A stretch of 64,000 nucleotides of DNA, taken from assembly GCA_034769895.1 (NCBI GenBank), contig CM068369.1, positions 145,721,574 to 145,785,573 of the forward strand, read 5' to 3'. The position numbers were made by a program, and so were the translations under genes. Numbering within the stretch: the first letter of the stretch is position 1; each line of letters begins with the position of its first letter. Positions 54,501 to 56,602 of the stretch are shown here, piece by piece. The DNA is from Magicicada septendecula. Lineage: Eukaryota > Arthropoda > Insecta > Hemiptera > Cicadidae. Below the pieces are notes generated by a model that saw only the letters and a program-made list of their open reading frames with translations, was not told where the DNA came from and searched no databases.

Positions 54501-54860
54501 TTTTAAAACAATAGTTTTTTCACTCAAAAAGCTTTACTGTAAGTCAAACATAATGATCAAATAGTAAATTCAGTAAATGGACTTTTAAATTTTATAATAC
54601 ATACTGGTGATAATCGAAGTACTGATCCACACAGTAAAAACTAATGTTTTATGGACTTTTACAATTGTCACACAGATGTGACGAATAAAATACACTGAGT
54701 TTTCTACCAATCTGGCAGAAGCTATTATACTCACATATTTCTGCTCAAACTGCCTGGCAATCCTTCTAATACTTTCTTCATCATCATCATCAAATGAATT
54801 AAAACTACCATTTAAAGTTTTTCCACCTTCACCACGTGATTCTTTCAGTCTTAGTTTCTT
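3508..54860 (-). CDS. yem: ubinuclein/yemanuclein (HIRA complex histone H3.3 chaperone subunit), 12 exons, 5' end outside the window
   Basis: Joined exons (minus, in order): 54860-54735, 52409-52314, 40049-39912, 37978-37802, 35156-34781, 30268-30131, 29180-28961, 28799-28641, 28212-28132, 6407-6294, 4814-4635, 4339-3508. Every junction is AG/GT, phases agree throughout, and the total is 2637 bp (878 codons plus stop). The family deposits H3.3 with HIRA and CABIN1 in the nucleus. Seen here: a Hpc2-related/HUN domain (RRIARQFEQKY, YDETDSFIDN, HGGYYINCGQLEF), a Glu/Asp-rich and Pro-rich linker, the ubinuclein middle domain (LACFLPCTKDTLMKRAKKL, then RKKFPWTEEMR and LWPQGWMKTSTLLRESR) and a Ser-rich tail. 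The N-terminal region that contacts HIRA in known ubinucleins is missing because its exons lie upstream. Introns are from about 0.3 kb to 21.7 kb and packed with transposons, but no exon is interrupted. Identity is strong; exact boundaries are read by eye. Confidence 0.92.
4635..4814 (-). CDS. yem: ubinuclein exon: middle domain, last part
   Basis: This exon is 180 bp, phase 2/2. It encodes GYLRELIRLRLQCFHVL, then ETAEEYVSKFLNTHVRVLWP and QGWMKTSTLLRESR. The LWPxGWM...LxxESR ending is diagnostic of ubinucleins. The donor ACTGT/GTAAGT is a perfect consensus. Confidence 0.92.
5166..5609 (+). mobile_element. candidate solo LTR (Gypsy-like)
   Basis: The block begins TGTTACGACATC and ends ATGTAACA, the TG...CA ends with short inverted TGTTAC/GTAACA that Gypsy-type LTRs use. 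Inside lie TATAAATA (5372-5379) and an arthropod TCAGT initiator (5401-5405) at the right spacing, as in the LTR at 43592. No target-site duplication was found. The stretch just before it (4980-5165) has an open frame starting NEEWETTVRFARAK that I do not recognise. It looks like an old, partial fossil in an intron of ubinuclein. Confidence 0.4.
5372..5405 (+). promoter_or_regulatory. TATA box plus TCAGT initiator
   Basis: TATAAATA followed ~31 bp later by TCAGT is a standard arthropod RNA polymerase II core promoter. It faces against the host gene. It most likely belongs to the LTR-like block around it rather than to a host gene. Confidence 0.45.
6294..6407 (-). CDS. yem: ubinuclein exon: middle domain, third part
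   Basis: This exon is 114 bp, phase 2/2. It encodes KNEIPTNGDSVTAEEKKNDS followed by LPLSKLPRKKFPWTEEMR. The RKKFPWTEEMR motif corresponds to the RKRFxWNEEIR stretch of ubinucleins, and the adjoining exon continues it. Confidence 0.88.
6408..7049. other. intronic AT-rich sequence
   Basis: This is the start of the 21.7 kb intron. I see no gene, RNA or clear repeat. Confidence 0.4.
7050..7590 (-). mobile_element. decayed LINE 3' region
   Basis: Read on the minus strand, scattered frames give LINE C-terminal wording: an ALHGSKSW-like (LYGSESW) piece, a KLENEWISKLG-like piece, RISCDRQDW (compare RISWIGH), then VIEGAVDVLTIVGDRDWK, the analogue of LEGxVEGKRxRGR. No long frame survives. It is an old fragment without reverse transcriptase palm motifs. 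Confidence 0.5.
7591..8700. other. intronic AT-rich sequence
   Basis: I see no gene or clear repeat. It ends in an A-run (8689-8700) directly before a Tigger-type terminal repeat. Confidence 0.4.
9000..10546 (-). mobile_element. inner Tigger-type element with transposase C-terminal remnant
   Basis: The ends are CAGAAGAGTCCCACTAATCC and, inverted, GATTAGTGGGACTCTACTG. TA precedes the left end. On the minus strand 9330-9540 gives DDILGACTSDSKGDSSDD and IGSSHSEVTKMLRG, the acidic C-terminus (…SHxEALK…) of Tigger transposases. No catalytic core is readable. It is itself split by a fold-back element at 9729-10126. Confidence 0.6.
9729..10126. mobile_element. fold-back element 1 (Penelope-like), 11 bp target-site duplication
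   Basis: Inverted arms of ~54 bp (9767-9820 and 10069-10123) carry GCTTACCGAATCCGTCGAG and its complement. TTTTCTTGAGT is repeated exactly at 9718-9728 and 10127-10137, giving the insertion limits inside the Tigger element. The left arm has a ~38 bp extra tail. At 10030-10061 lies a hammerhead-like core: CTGAAGA, T, GGGGC-ATAT-GCCTC, GAAA, then TGCGTC. Assignment to Penelope-like elements rests on shared design with the copy at 22775; no protein is seen here. Confidence 0.65.
11647..12795. mobile_element. Tc1/mariner-type inverted-repeat element nested in the hAT element
   Basis: CAAGGTTTGGTTAAAAATTC at the left and GTTTTAACCACACCTTG at the right are inverted repeats, each bordered by TA. 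The size (1.15 kb) and TA borders suit a decayed Tc1/mariner element. No transposase motif can be read with confidence. Confidence 0.5.
14150..14535 (+). pseudogene. Tigger/Jerky-type transposase C-terminal remnant
   Basis: Two plus frames together give RYITAAWHTV..QLAVRKCFHKPDS, which resembles the AW..V...TIRNCFRKAGF segment of Tigger transposases, then IPDSIQQEMDEEDDDD and TPCALRTSLMSLRQFV, like their acidic end and final ALxTLRxFxE helix. The frame changes between the two parts and the catalytic domain is not readable. It lies inside the hAT borders, so it is a separate insertion or a captured piece. Confidence 0.45.
15181..15518. other. intronic sequence with a TG microsatellite
   Basis: A (TG)n run sits at about 15230-15251. 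I see nothing else. Confidence 0.4.
15519..15960 (+). mobile_element. candidate solo LTR
   Basis: The block begins TGTAACGGGACATTTAGGCC, is GC-richer than its surroundings, has a TATATAAG box near 15716 and ends near TATACAGTAACG. The ends and the internal promoter resemble a Gypsy-type LTR, but no partner LTR, internal region or target duplication was found. It is an old fossil if real. Confidence 0.33.
15961..17905. other. intronic AT-rich sequence
   Basis: Contains a (GT)n run at 16224-16248. No gene is visible. The 14-mer TAGGGATGGGTCAA near 17476 is matched in inverted orientation near 21719 (see findings). Confidence 0.4.
17908..18825 (+). mobile_element. internally deleted mariner
   Basis: Imperfect inverted ends (CACTTAATAGACAGTAAG at 17908; CTTACTGTCTTATTGTG at 18809) enclose a mariner transposase in the plus frame. 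It starts near 18093 (MESSTPAMSTDLKQRAVIEF), continues through the helix-turn-helix part (STWEIKFRASEAGKANIEDE, RSGQPVSVTDEKR), reaches YHKIYSWWVPPRLL, and then jumps to PHPPYPSDLAPCDFLFFLLL and the C-terminus NGDHVEK. The middle, carrying the first two catalytic aspartates, is absent. There are also two in-frame stops. It is about 0.92 kb against 1.3 kb for a full mariner. Confidence 0.8.
18968..20305 (-). mobile_element. full-length but dead mariner
   Basis: TA-flanked terminal repeats (CGAGGAATATCCAAAAAGTA left; inverted GGATACCCCTCG right) bound a 1.34 kb element of normal mariner size. On the minus strand come METPLRFAASCEIHGVIHFL, EALFTRIVTIGYETWIHHST and SRIVLLLHNNARPHAA, then LAPNDFHLFSELRHHLGG and a RYQKCLERDGNYIEK end. 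Catalytic positions 1 and 2 read GYETW instead of GDETW and LHNNA instead of LHDNA, and the frame is broken several times. It lies 140 bp from the previous mariner, on the opposite strand. Confidence 0.85.
20306..22390. other. intronic AT-rich sequence
   Basis: No gene, RNA or clear repeat is seen, apart from the inverted 14-mer TTGACCCATCCCTA near 21719. Confidence 0.4.
22391..24110 (+). mobile_element. LINE fragment split by a Penelope-like fold-back
   Basis: Plus-strand frames before the insertion give reverse transcriptase motifs: GVRKSCRLYPLLFNLYTEYA (region of GVRQGCxLSPxLFN), then ICFAYDNELSGNNKEEL (FADD box, here FAYDN) and MMLNKEKT. After the insertion the text resumes with KCSRTGKHQAELFMGDRQIV and ESFNYLGEAM, followed by a worn C-terminus to ~24100. 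Endonuclease and 5' part are missing. Numerous stops mark an old copy. RTE/CR1-like; clade unsure. Confidence 0.75.
22775..23512. mobile_element. fold-back element 2: Penelope-like, GIY-YIG end in both arms, 14 bp target-site duplication
   Basis: AAGAAAAAACAAGT is repeated exactly at 22761-22774 and 23513-23526, bounding the insertion inside the LINE. The two ~290 bp arms are inverted copies that point outward from the centre. On the minus strand the left arm encodes STFANHLIEANHPYKNIDN and KGRKLDTLEQLEIYKH, the end of the GIY-YIG endonuclease region of Penelope-like elements; the right arm repeats it on the plus strand. Hammerhead-like cores (CTGAAGA...GAAA) lie at 22807-22842 (minus) and, worn, 23356-23395 (plus). 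The right arm has the longer tail, ending near GGACAACGAGATCC. Confidence 0.8.
24125..27205 (-). mobile_element. pogo-superfamily transposon, nearly intact
   Basis: Near-perfect terminal inverted repeats (CCGTATTTTCTCGCATAATT and its inverse) are flanked by TA at 24123-24124 and 27206-27207. The 3.08 kb element carries a transposase on the minus strand (25596-26844). Between the transposase and the left end there is a 170 bp direct repeat (24212-24381 and 25082-25242) and a stretch near 25025-25080 resembling another element's terminus. The well-kept ends and frame suggest one of the youngest insertions in the window. Confidence 0.85.
25596..26844 (-). pseudogene. pogo-type transposase with one frameshift
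   Basis: The N-terminal frame (26844-26404) starts MSKYSSNTASYKLAVIAYAE and holds a psq/Brinker-like helix-turn-helix (YKLAVIAYAETHGNRAAGRK...VRYWRKQK), then a CENP-B-type second helix-turn-helix ending near NDFDQK. A run of six A (around 26408-26414) puts the rest one base out of frame; the second frame continues VIDFHRFVIRKRKAKKY. The DDE core follows: NADQTPISFD, LLVLDSFRGHLTE and VLQPLDISINKPFKDNVRKL. The spacing between the second and third Asp is 35, as in pogo. The end is Ser-rich (DVSSDSSTNSSCSSSGDD). Apart from the one indel, no stop interrupts ~410 codons. Confidence 0.85.
27206..28131. other. intronic sequence with CT and poly-A runs
   Basis: A (CT)n run lies at 27348-27369 and an A-run of about 39 bases at 27776-27814, probably the tail of an unidentified retroposed sequence. 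No gene is visible. Confidence 0.45.
28132..28212 (-). CDS. yem: ubinuclein exon: middle domain, second part
   Basis: This exon is 81 bp, phase 2/2. It encodes LKLAIDRVMPSLLERFEKDY followed by QKFLQEK, matching the KLKEAIxRxMP helix that follows the FLPC signature in ubinucleins. The next exon is 21.7 kb away. Confidence 0.9.
28641..28799 (-). CDS. yem: ubinuclein exon: ubinuclein middle domain, first part
   Basis: This exon is 159 bp, phase 2/2. It encodes LEKKSRDLPAPSRHSLYAHL followed by ACFLPCTKDTLMKRAKKL and FIQGEEEKMKEPMRK. The FLPCxKDTLxKRARKL signature is the most conserved part of the middle domain of UBN1/UBN2, so the assignment is secure. Confidence 0.93.
28961..29180 (-). CDS. yem: ubinuclein exon: linker leading into the middle domain
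   Basis: This exon is 220 bp, entering in phase 1 and leaving in phase 2. It encodes PSSETEDSEEAKSNNLLQSK, then a Pro/Leu stretch (VVPPLPDNLSSSLLEVIVSI) and TSDSTRKNFSSDVNTPLV. The donor is GAT/GTAAGT, a consensus site. Methionine is made across the junction with the next exon. Confidence 0.85.
29440..29640 (-). mobile_element. LINE 3'-end remnant
   Basis: The minus strand reads WDKTDYQRK, then RKEDPRKHG and SYEDQLAIEGLTMKTATTD, a worn form of the basic RPxGRPRKRW...L...A.DRxxWR ending of LINE proteins. It is short and stop-rich. The 640 bp that separate the flanking ubinuclein exons hold nothing else recognisable. Confidence 0.45.
29641..30130. other. intronic sequence, nothing recognised
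   Basis: AT-rich. The short open frame antisense to the exon at 30131 has no features. Confidence 0.4.
30131..30268 (-). CDS. yem: ubinuclein exon: linker
   Basis: This exon is 138 bp, phase 1/1. It encodes SETLSAVRSKNPVTSHIID, then TIESVVNAGGHSDDSCTSS and AGTKSQS. No known domain is present. It is accepted because the frame is open between a TTTCAG acceptor and an AG/GTAACT donor and its phase fits both neighbours. Confidence 0.8.
30750..31205 (+). mobile_element. LINE reverse transcriptase fragment (5' side of a P-element insertion)
   Basis: Plus frames give FVDLEKAFDR (palm motif A), GIRQGCSL..VLIS.FIDDA (motif B) and FNILMYADDLV (catalytic YADD), with intervening stops. The fragment ends at INVMAF, where the P-type transposon begins. 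The same LINE resumes at 33790. RTE/jockey-type; clade unsure. Confidence 0.75.
31210..33788 (-). mobile_element. P-element-superfamily transposon with THAP domain
   Basis: A P-type transposon occupies the gap in the LINE. The minus strand reads, in order, a THAP DNA-binding domain (from 33591), a coiled-coil leucine-rich stretch (33281-33030) and the RNase-H-like transposase. Exact ends are uncertain: I found no convincing terminal inverted repeats or 8 bp duplication, so the limits given are where LINE text stops and resumes. Confidence 0.75.
31219..33591 (-). pseudogene. THAP/P-element transposase, several frameshifts
   Basis: From 33591: MASTYAVATCKNNYKNSKAR, then LHRFLKELNVQRAWVHLCK and KDSFNMQKAVLCSEHFDSND, a THAP C2CH domain whose first Cys is Tyr. 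A heptad-like region follows, then YIAKAVTLRALLKKAFHYTT and NYPLPSERTI. The catalytic domain carries the motifs of P and THAP9: FDEMKVQ (residue 20 of the frame starting 32762), WKQPLFYDFDV, VCDMGPSNRKLF, WAFCDVPHLLKLLRNHL, then in the next frame TSRLNQDVLESYFSEIRGLG. At least three frame changes are needed; one is an A-run at about 32037. The end QIRKLETDFQF is reached at 31219. It is an inactive copy, though its long open stretches show moderate age. Confidence 0.8.
33790..34232 (+). mobile_element. LINE 3' end (3' side of the P-element insertion)
   Basis: The LINE resumes with TLKKKTRKETQLKYYNLMAI and SQLLYVSETW, then MRFLRPVKGCTRRELIRNDH, RALDYHLRE and a stop-rich basic end, finishing in a (GAT)n tail (34217-34231). 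Motif order continues from the reverse transcriptase at 30750, so both parts are one insertion. 3' microsatellite tails like (GAT)n are usual for such LINEs. Confidence 0.75.
34781..35156 (-). CDS. yem: ubinuclein exon: proline-rich linker with an internal 19-residue duplication
   Basis: This exon is 376 bp, entering in phase 0 and leaving in phase 1. It encodes KVKIAEEPLL, long proline runs, two tandem 19-residue units containing PPLKLKRPVQCLEQPE, then a Lys-rich basic patch (PIKKKKKQ) followed by AHWVDMSAVLAKKAKKK and TVKALLEEKRV. The two units come from a 57 bp DNA duplication near 34931-35040 that keeps the frame. The basic patch could be a nuclear localisation signal (inference). Confidence 0.88.
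34931..35044. repeat. 57 bp tandem duplication inside a ubinuclein exon
   Basis: The block starting CAGGTTGTTCTAAGCACTG at 34931 is repeated at 34988 with no difference over at least 53 bases. 57 is a multiple of three, so the reading frame is kept and 19 residues are doubled. Confidence 0.9.
35210..36136. mobile_element. palindromic mariner derivative
   Basis: TA-flanked ends (CGAGGGTCAGATGAAAAGTT and its inverse at 36136) enclose two arms of ~335 bp that are inverted copies of each other. The plus arm reads MHVFIKMHKIKHHVVMNSLL and CKCVRRCCAFRNNG. The minus arm reads CKCVTTCCDF, then GRTSIEDDSPHPSRTGR, the mariner RxSIEDDxRxGRP motif. Each arm is thus the terminus plus the start of a mariner transposase gene. 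No catalytic core remains. It lies in the intron between the exons at 37802 and 34781. Confidence 0.7.
36137..37801. other. intronic AT-rich sequence
   Basis: A purine/pyrimidine-alternating stretch (CACACGCGCGTTCGCACACG) occurs near 36948. No gene is visible. Confidence 0.4.
37802..37978 (-). CDS. yem: ubinuclein exon: acidic linker
   Basis: This exon has 59 codons, phase 0/0. It begins KGVKVIDDEEGEEEE and continues as a nearly unbroken Glu/Asp/Ala run, then KPAEPSPKPVEPPPPSLPK. It is low-complexity, surely disordered, and typical of a histone-chaperone linker. The coding strand is supported by splice sites TTTCAG/AAAGG and AAG/GTAATT and by frame agreement with both neighbours. Confidence 0.85.
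38740..39220 (-). mobile_element. LINE 3' region
   Basis: The minus strand carries an open stretch MRAIEHLKIFERKLLRWILG, then PIYRNGEWRIRDNDETYCHF, MGWLQTVKGG, and a basic end with VRGWESFATDRES and SKARLWAVAP. This is the FERKxLRxIxGP...NGEWRxRxN...E ending shared by RTE-like LINEs. Few stops interrupt it, so it is younger than most LINE pieces here. Reverse transcriptase is absent. Confidence 0.7.
39912..40049 (-). CDS. yem: ubinuclein exon: end of the Hpc2-related domain
   Basis: This exon has 46 codons, phase 0/0. It encodes YEEALPEEMQTAHGGYYIN, then CGQLEFKRVEVSDHSDLDEV and KARRKHK. The GGYYINCGQLEF segment matches the GGFYINxGxLxF motif that closes the domain in ubinucleins. It is separated from the previous exon by a 12.3 kb intron that cuts the domain directly after NTEA. 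Confidence 0.93.
40050..41285. other. start of the 12.3 kb intron, nothing recognised
   Basis: AT-rich sequence. Short open frames have no domains. Confidence 0.4.
41286..41536. mobile_element. fold-back element 3 (Penelope-like design)
   Basis: Two inverted arms of about 105 bp carry CTCCGGGCTATTAGGCCGTT and, toward the centre, GGAGGCCATCTTCAG. Both arms hold a hammerhead-like core pointing outward: CTGAAGA, T, a GGCC-rich hairpin, GAAA, then CGTC or TGTC (41348-41383 minus, 41439-41475 plus). Extra tail sequence on the left (…GATTTCACAGCCAGCTG) may belong to it. I could not find the target duplication. Confidence 0.6.
41537..43591. other. intronic sequence before the LTR element
   Basis: Besides the CA microsatellite, a worn CTGAAGATGTCAGC...CAAAACGTT motif at 42117-42155 resembles the hammerhead-like cores of the fold-back elements. 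No gene is visible. Confidence 0.4.
42490..42579. repeat. (CA)n microsatellite, ~90 bp
   Basis: An uninterrupted CA run. Its length predicts high length polymorphism between individuals. Confidence 0.97.
43781..43815 (+). promoter_or_regulatory. LTR core promoter (TATA plus TCAGT initiator)
   Basis: TATAAATA at 43781-43788 and TCAGT at 43811-43815, repeated in the 3' LTR at 47671 and 47701. Same layout as in the LTR-like block at 5166. Confidence 0.6.
46154..47603 (+). mobile_element. Penelope-like element (RT and GIY-YIG) inside the 3' LTR
   Basis: LTR sequence AGATGTTACTCAACTAC (46137-46153) and AGATGTTACTAGACTAC (47604-47620) flank it, a ~17 bp target duplication with two differences. 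The plus strand shows LTGPSLLPVLANIYMG and LWLMYVDDTFVVWPQG (reverse transcriptase), VFRKPAHTRQYIHRLSAHVK, then VSQKIRKIVTEFGF, and a GIY-YIG part: IIYSILCECGCESMGESRQP FQVCVNEHRVNVRRG in the expected order. HEAKIIGKENKRFKQRF follows. At 47514-47560 a worn CTGACGA...CAAAAC motif matches the hammerhead-like cores of the fold-backs. It is 5'-truncated and old. Confidence 0.8.
47932..49543. other. intronic sequence, one hAT-like terminus
   Basis: TTTTTAAGTTGGAGACCACTG ending at 48288 looks like a hAT terminal repeat (CAGTGGTCTCCAACTTAA inverted); its partner was not found. No gene is visible. Confidence 0.35.
49544..50629 (+). mobile_element. Helitron (truncated) with a helicase C-terminal remnant
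   Basis: Starts TCTATATATATAAAAGCC right after an A and ends CACGGGTATCCAGCTAG right before a T, the Helitron rule (A^TC...CTRR^T). A hairpin CCGT-A-GC-gaa-GC-ACGG lies 13 bp before the end. At about 50070-50180 the plus strand reads VVNKAQGQSLIVAGVDLRSD CFCHGQLYVAF, the conserved end of Helitron/PIF1-type helicases. A ~120 bp segment (TTCCTCTTGGCTTCTxGGTG) occurs twice, near 49630 and 49940. Rep and the helicase motor are missing, so it is non-autonomous. Confidence 0.85.
50710..50939 (-). mobile_element. solo LTR of the same Gypsy-like family
   Basis: On the minus strand it begins TGGTACGCTGAGGAAATAG and ends TTCTGTTTCCACTGTGCA, as the LTRs at 43592 and 46020 do, but it is about 230 bp against ~450. 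It is therefore a shortened or variant LTR with no internal region beside it. Confidence 0.7.
51057..51125. repeat. fragment related to fold-back element 4
   Basis: AATAAAGTTGTGTTAGTGG and CTATAGTGGTGTGCGACAGTG occur in the same order as in the element at 53873-54044, without the second arm. Confidence 0.5.
51280..51780 (-). mobile_element. decayed LINE C-terminus with zinc-finger-like motif
   Basis: Minus-strand text: SEGLSHNIFRNCSVCMEG followed by IENHFICC, which resembles the C..C....H....C knuckle after the RNase H part of jockey/I-type LINEs, then LSLRDLNLSADYKKT-like text and KDFLIFCNGLSDDRIIEFIT. Frames shift and stops are frequent. An assignment to a specific clade is not possible. 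Confidence 0.4.
52314..52409 (-). CDS. yem: ubinuclein exon: core of the Hpc2-related (HUN) domain
   Basis: This exon has 32 codons, phase 0/0. It encodes GGGDRRHNRCHTYAELGAG followed by YDETDSFIDNTEA. The YDETDSFIDN sequence is the hallmark of the Hpc2/ubinuclein domain, which binds H3.3-H4 in studied homologues. The acceptor is TTTCTGCACAG and the donor GCC/GTTAGT. Confidence 0.93.
53000..53600 (-). mobile_element. decayed LINE reverse transcriptase fragment
   Basis: The minus strand gives GAENCDDLSYMIIQLCEYYK followed by QAGLTINRAKSG, the segment downstream of the YADD box in LINE reverse transcriptases. Surrounding text is stop-rich. Confidence 0.5.
53873..54044. mobile_element. fold-back element 4 with near-complete hammerhead-like motif
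   Basis: Arms 53909-53944 and 54007-54042 are inverted (ACAGAATTAACACTGTTGCA and its inverse). TAAATACTTATT (53861-53872) and TAAACACTTATT (54045-54056) form a 12 bp target duplication with one difference. The left arm has an extra tail starting TTAATTAATAAAGTTGTG. The central part on the minus strand holds the best hammerhead-like sequence of the window (53944-53998). Confidence 0.7.
53944..53998 (-). ncRNA. candidate hammerhead ribozyme motif
   Basis: Read on the minus strand: stem I strand UUAUU-U-GAU, core CUGAUGA, a U, stem II GAGCU-GUGA-AGCUU, core GAAA, stem III as the palindrome AGCGCU, cleavage-position base A, then AUC-GG-AAUAA closing stem I. All core bases of a hammerhead are present in order. 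Deviations: one additional U between the core and stem II, and a stem III with no loop, which could only form between two strands or by slippage. Penelope-like elements are known to carry small hammerheads with minimal stem III. Activity is not shown. Confidence 0.5.
54735..54860 (-). CDS. yem: ubinuclein exon (first one seen): start of the Hpc2-related domain
   Basis: This exon has 42 codons in phase 0/0, with the acceptor TGTTACAG before AAGAAACTAAG and the donor TAT/GTGAGT. It encodes KKLRLKESRGEGG, then the acidic DDDDEES and RRIARQFEQKY. The last part is the diagnostic ARKFEEKYG-type helix of ubinucleins. An upstream exon must exist, because the frame is entered through a splice acceptor and no initiator fits. 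Confidence 0.9.
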
Positions 54861-55750
54861 CTGTAACACAGGCAACAAACACACACTTAGTTACAATGTT
54901 TCTTACAAGCATTTGTAATTAACATACTTCAGACATATTACTTAAACAACATCTGAATACATATTTTAACAATCAGAATTATGATGCTACTTGAATTATG
55001 TTTGTCAATAGGAAATTGGGTACAAACATAATATTTAAAATTATAAATTAATGTTACTAGGAACCAAAAGTATACTTTGAAATCCTTAACAAATAAGAAA
55101 GGTGAAAATTTAATTATTTTATAGATCATTATTAGATTACAAATTTCATTACAATATGGTAAATTGTTATATTTATTCACTTGTATTAACGTATAGAAAA
55201 CAAAATAAAAACCATATATTCATATCAGCATATTTACTATTAAGGTAGTAAAACTTAAATTATTTCCATTTTATTGTAATCAGCCTACCATCAATCTGTA
55301 TTTACAAAGTATAATTGATTCTTATATTTTGCTGTTAACTACTTATATATGAATTACATAGAATTTAAATTTCTTCTGTACAGGCATGTGGTATAAAACA
55401 GATGGCACATGTGTTCCGTAGGCCTATACTGAGACACATGCAATGCATACAAACATTTGTACAGAATTTTTTCACATGTGACATCTAAAAATAAAAATTA
55501 AAAAAATTGCCTAGCTGCAAGCATACATAATACACAATACTACAGCAGATATTCTGTGCCTACTGTATTAGTTGCTGCTAGCAAACATGATTCACTAACA
55601 CACATTCTGTTGCAATATCAGTTAGTTATACTGATATAAGGATTACACTGATGCAATAAATAGAATCCAATCAATTGACACTGTGACTTAATTGTAACAT
55701 AACAAACAATGTTTTTTGATTGACCTTTAAAATTTCATTACCAATTAATA
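54861..55750. other. intron upstream of the first ubinuclein exon seen
   Basis: AT-rich sequence with no exon or repeat that I can recognise. Confidence 0.4.
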
Positions 55751-56602
55751 ATTACTAAGGCCACATACCAGGTTATAATATATTTCAATAATTCATATAC
55801 AATAGTAAAAAATTATTAATTAAGGTACAATGTACAATTAGCATAACAAATACTTTGCTTTAAATATTCTCACATTAAAACCTTTCAAAGTTTAAGTTTC
55901 CTTATCACAAAATGCCGAGGGGAAGGGAATGGACACAGAATGATGGTGATCTAAGAATTACACTTGTAAAGTGGTATATTAGTTAACTTATCCAAATATT
56001 TATTGCGCTATATGTGTATTCAGTATAAATTAAGTGCTTATGTTATCAACTTAAGTTAACAACATATCAACTTATGTTTCAGTAAATTATTTGATGATGT
56101 GGAATTAGCAATACATCAGCTAAGAATAACTTTGCATCTCCCTAAAAAGCAACTAATAAGCATGTGGTAACACCAAATTACTAAGGCCACATACCAGGTT
56201 ATAATATATTTCAATAATTCATATACAATAGTAAAAAATTATTAATTAAGGTACAATGTACAATTACCATAACAAATACTTTGCTTTAAATATTCTCACA
56301 TTAAAACCTTTCAAAGTTTAAGTTTCCTTATCACAAAATGCCGAGGGGAAGGGAATGGACACAGAATGATGGTGATCTAAGAATTACACTTGTAAAGTGG
56401 TATATTAGTTAACTTATCCAAATATTTATTGCGCTATATGTGTATTCAGTATAAATTAAGTGCTTATGTTATCAACTTAAGTTAACAACATATCAACTTA
56501 TGTTTCAGTAAATTATTTGATGATGTGGAATTAGCAATACATCAGCTAAGAATAACTTTGCATCTCCCTAAAAAGCAACTAATAAGCATGTGGTAACACC
56601 AA
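55751..56602. repeat. 426 bp tandem duplication, two copies
   Basis: Copy 1 is 55751-56176, copy 2 is 56177-56602, directly adjacent. Both begin ATTACTAAGGCCACATACC and end GGTAACACCAA. I found a single difference by eye (AATTAGCAT against AATTACCAT). No coding potential or transposon ends are visible. Confidence 0.95.
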
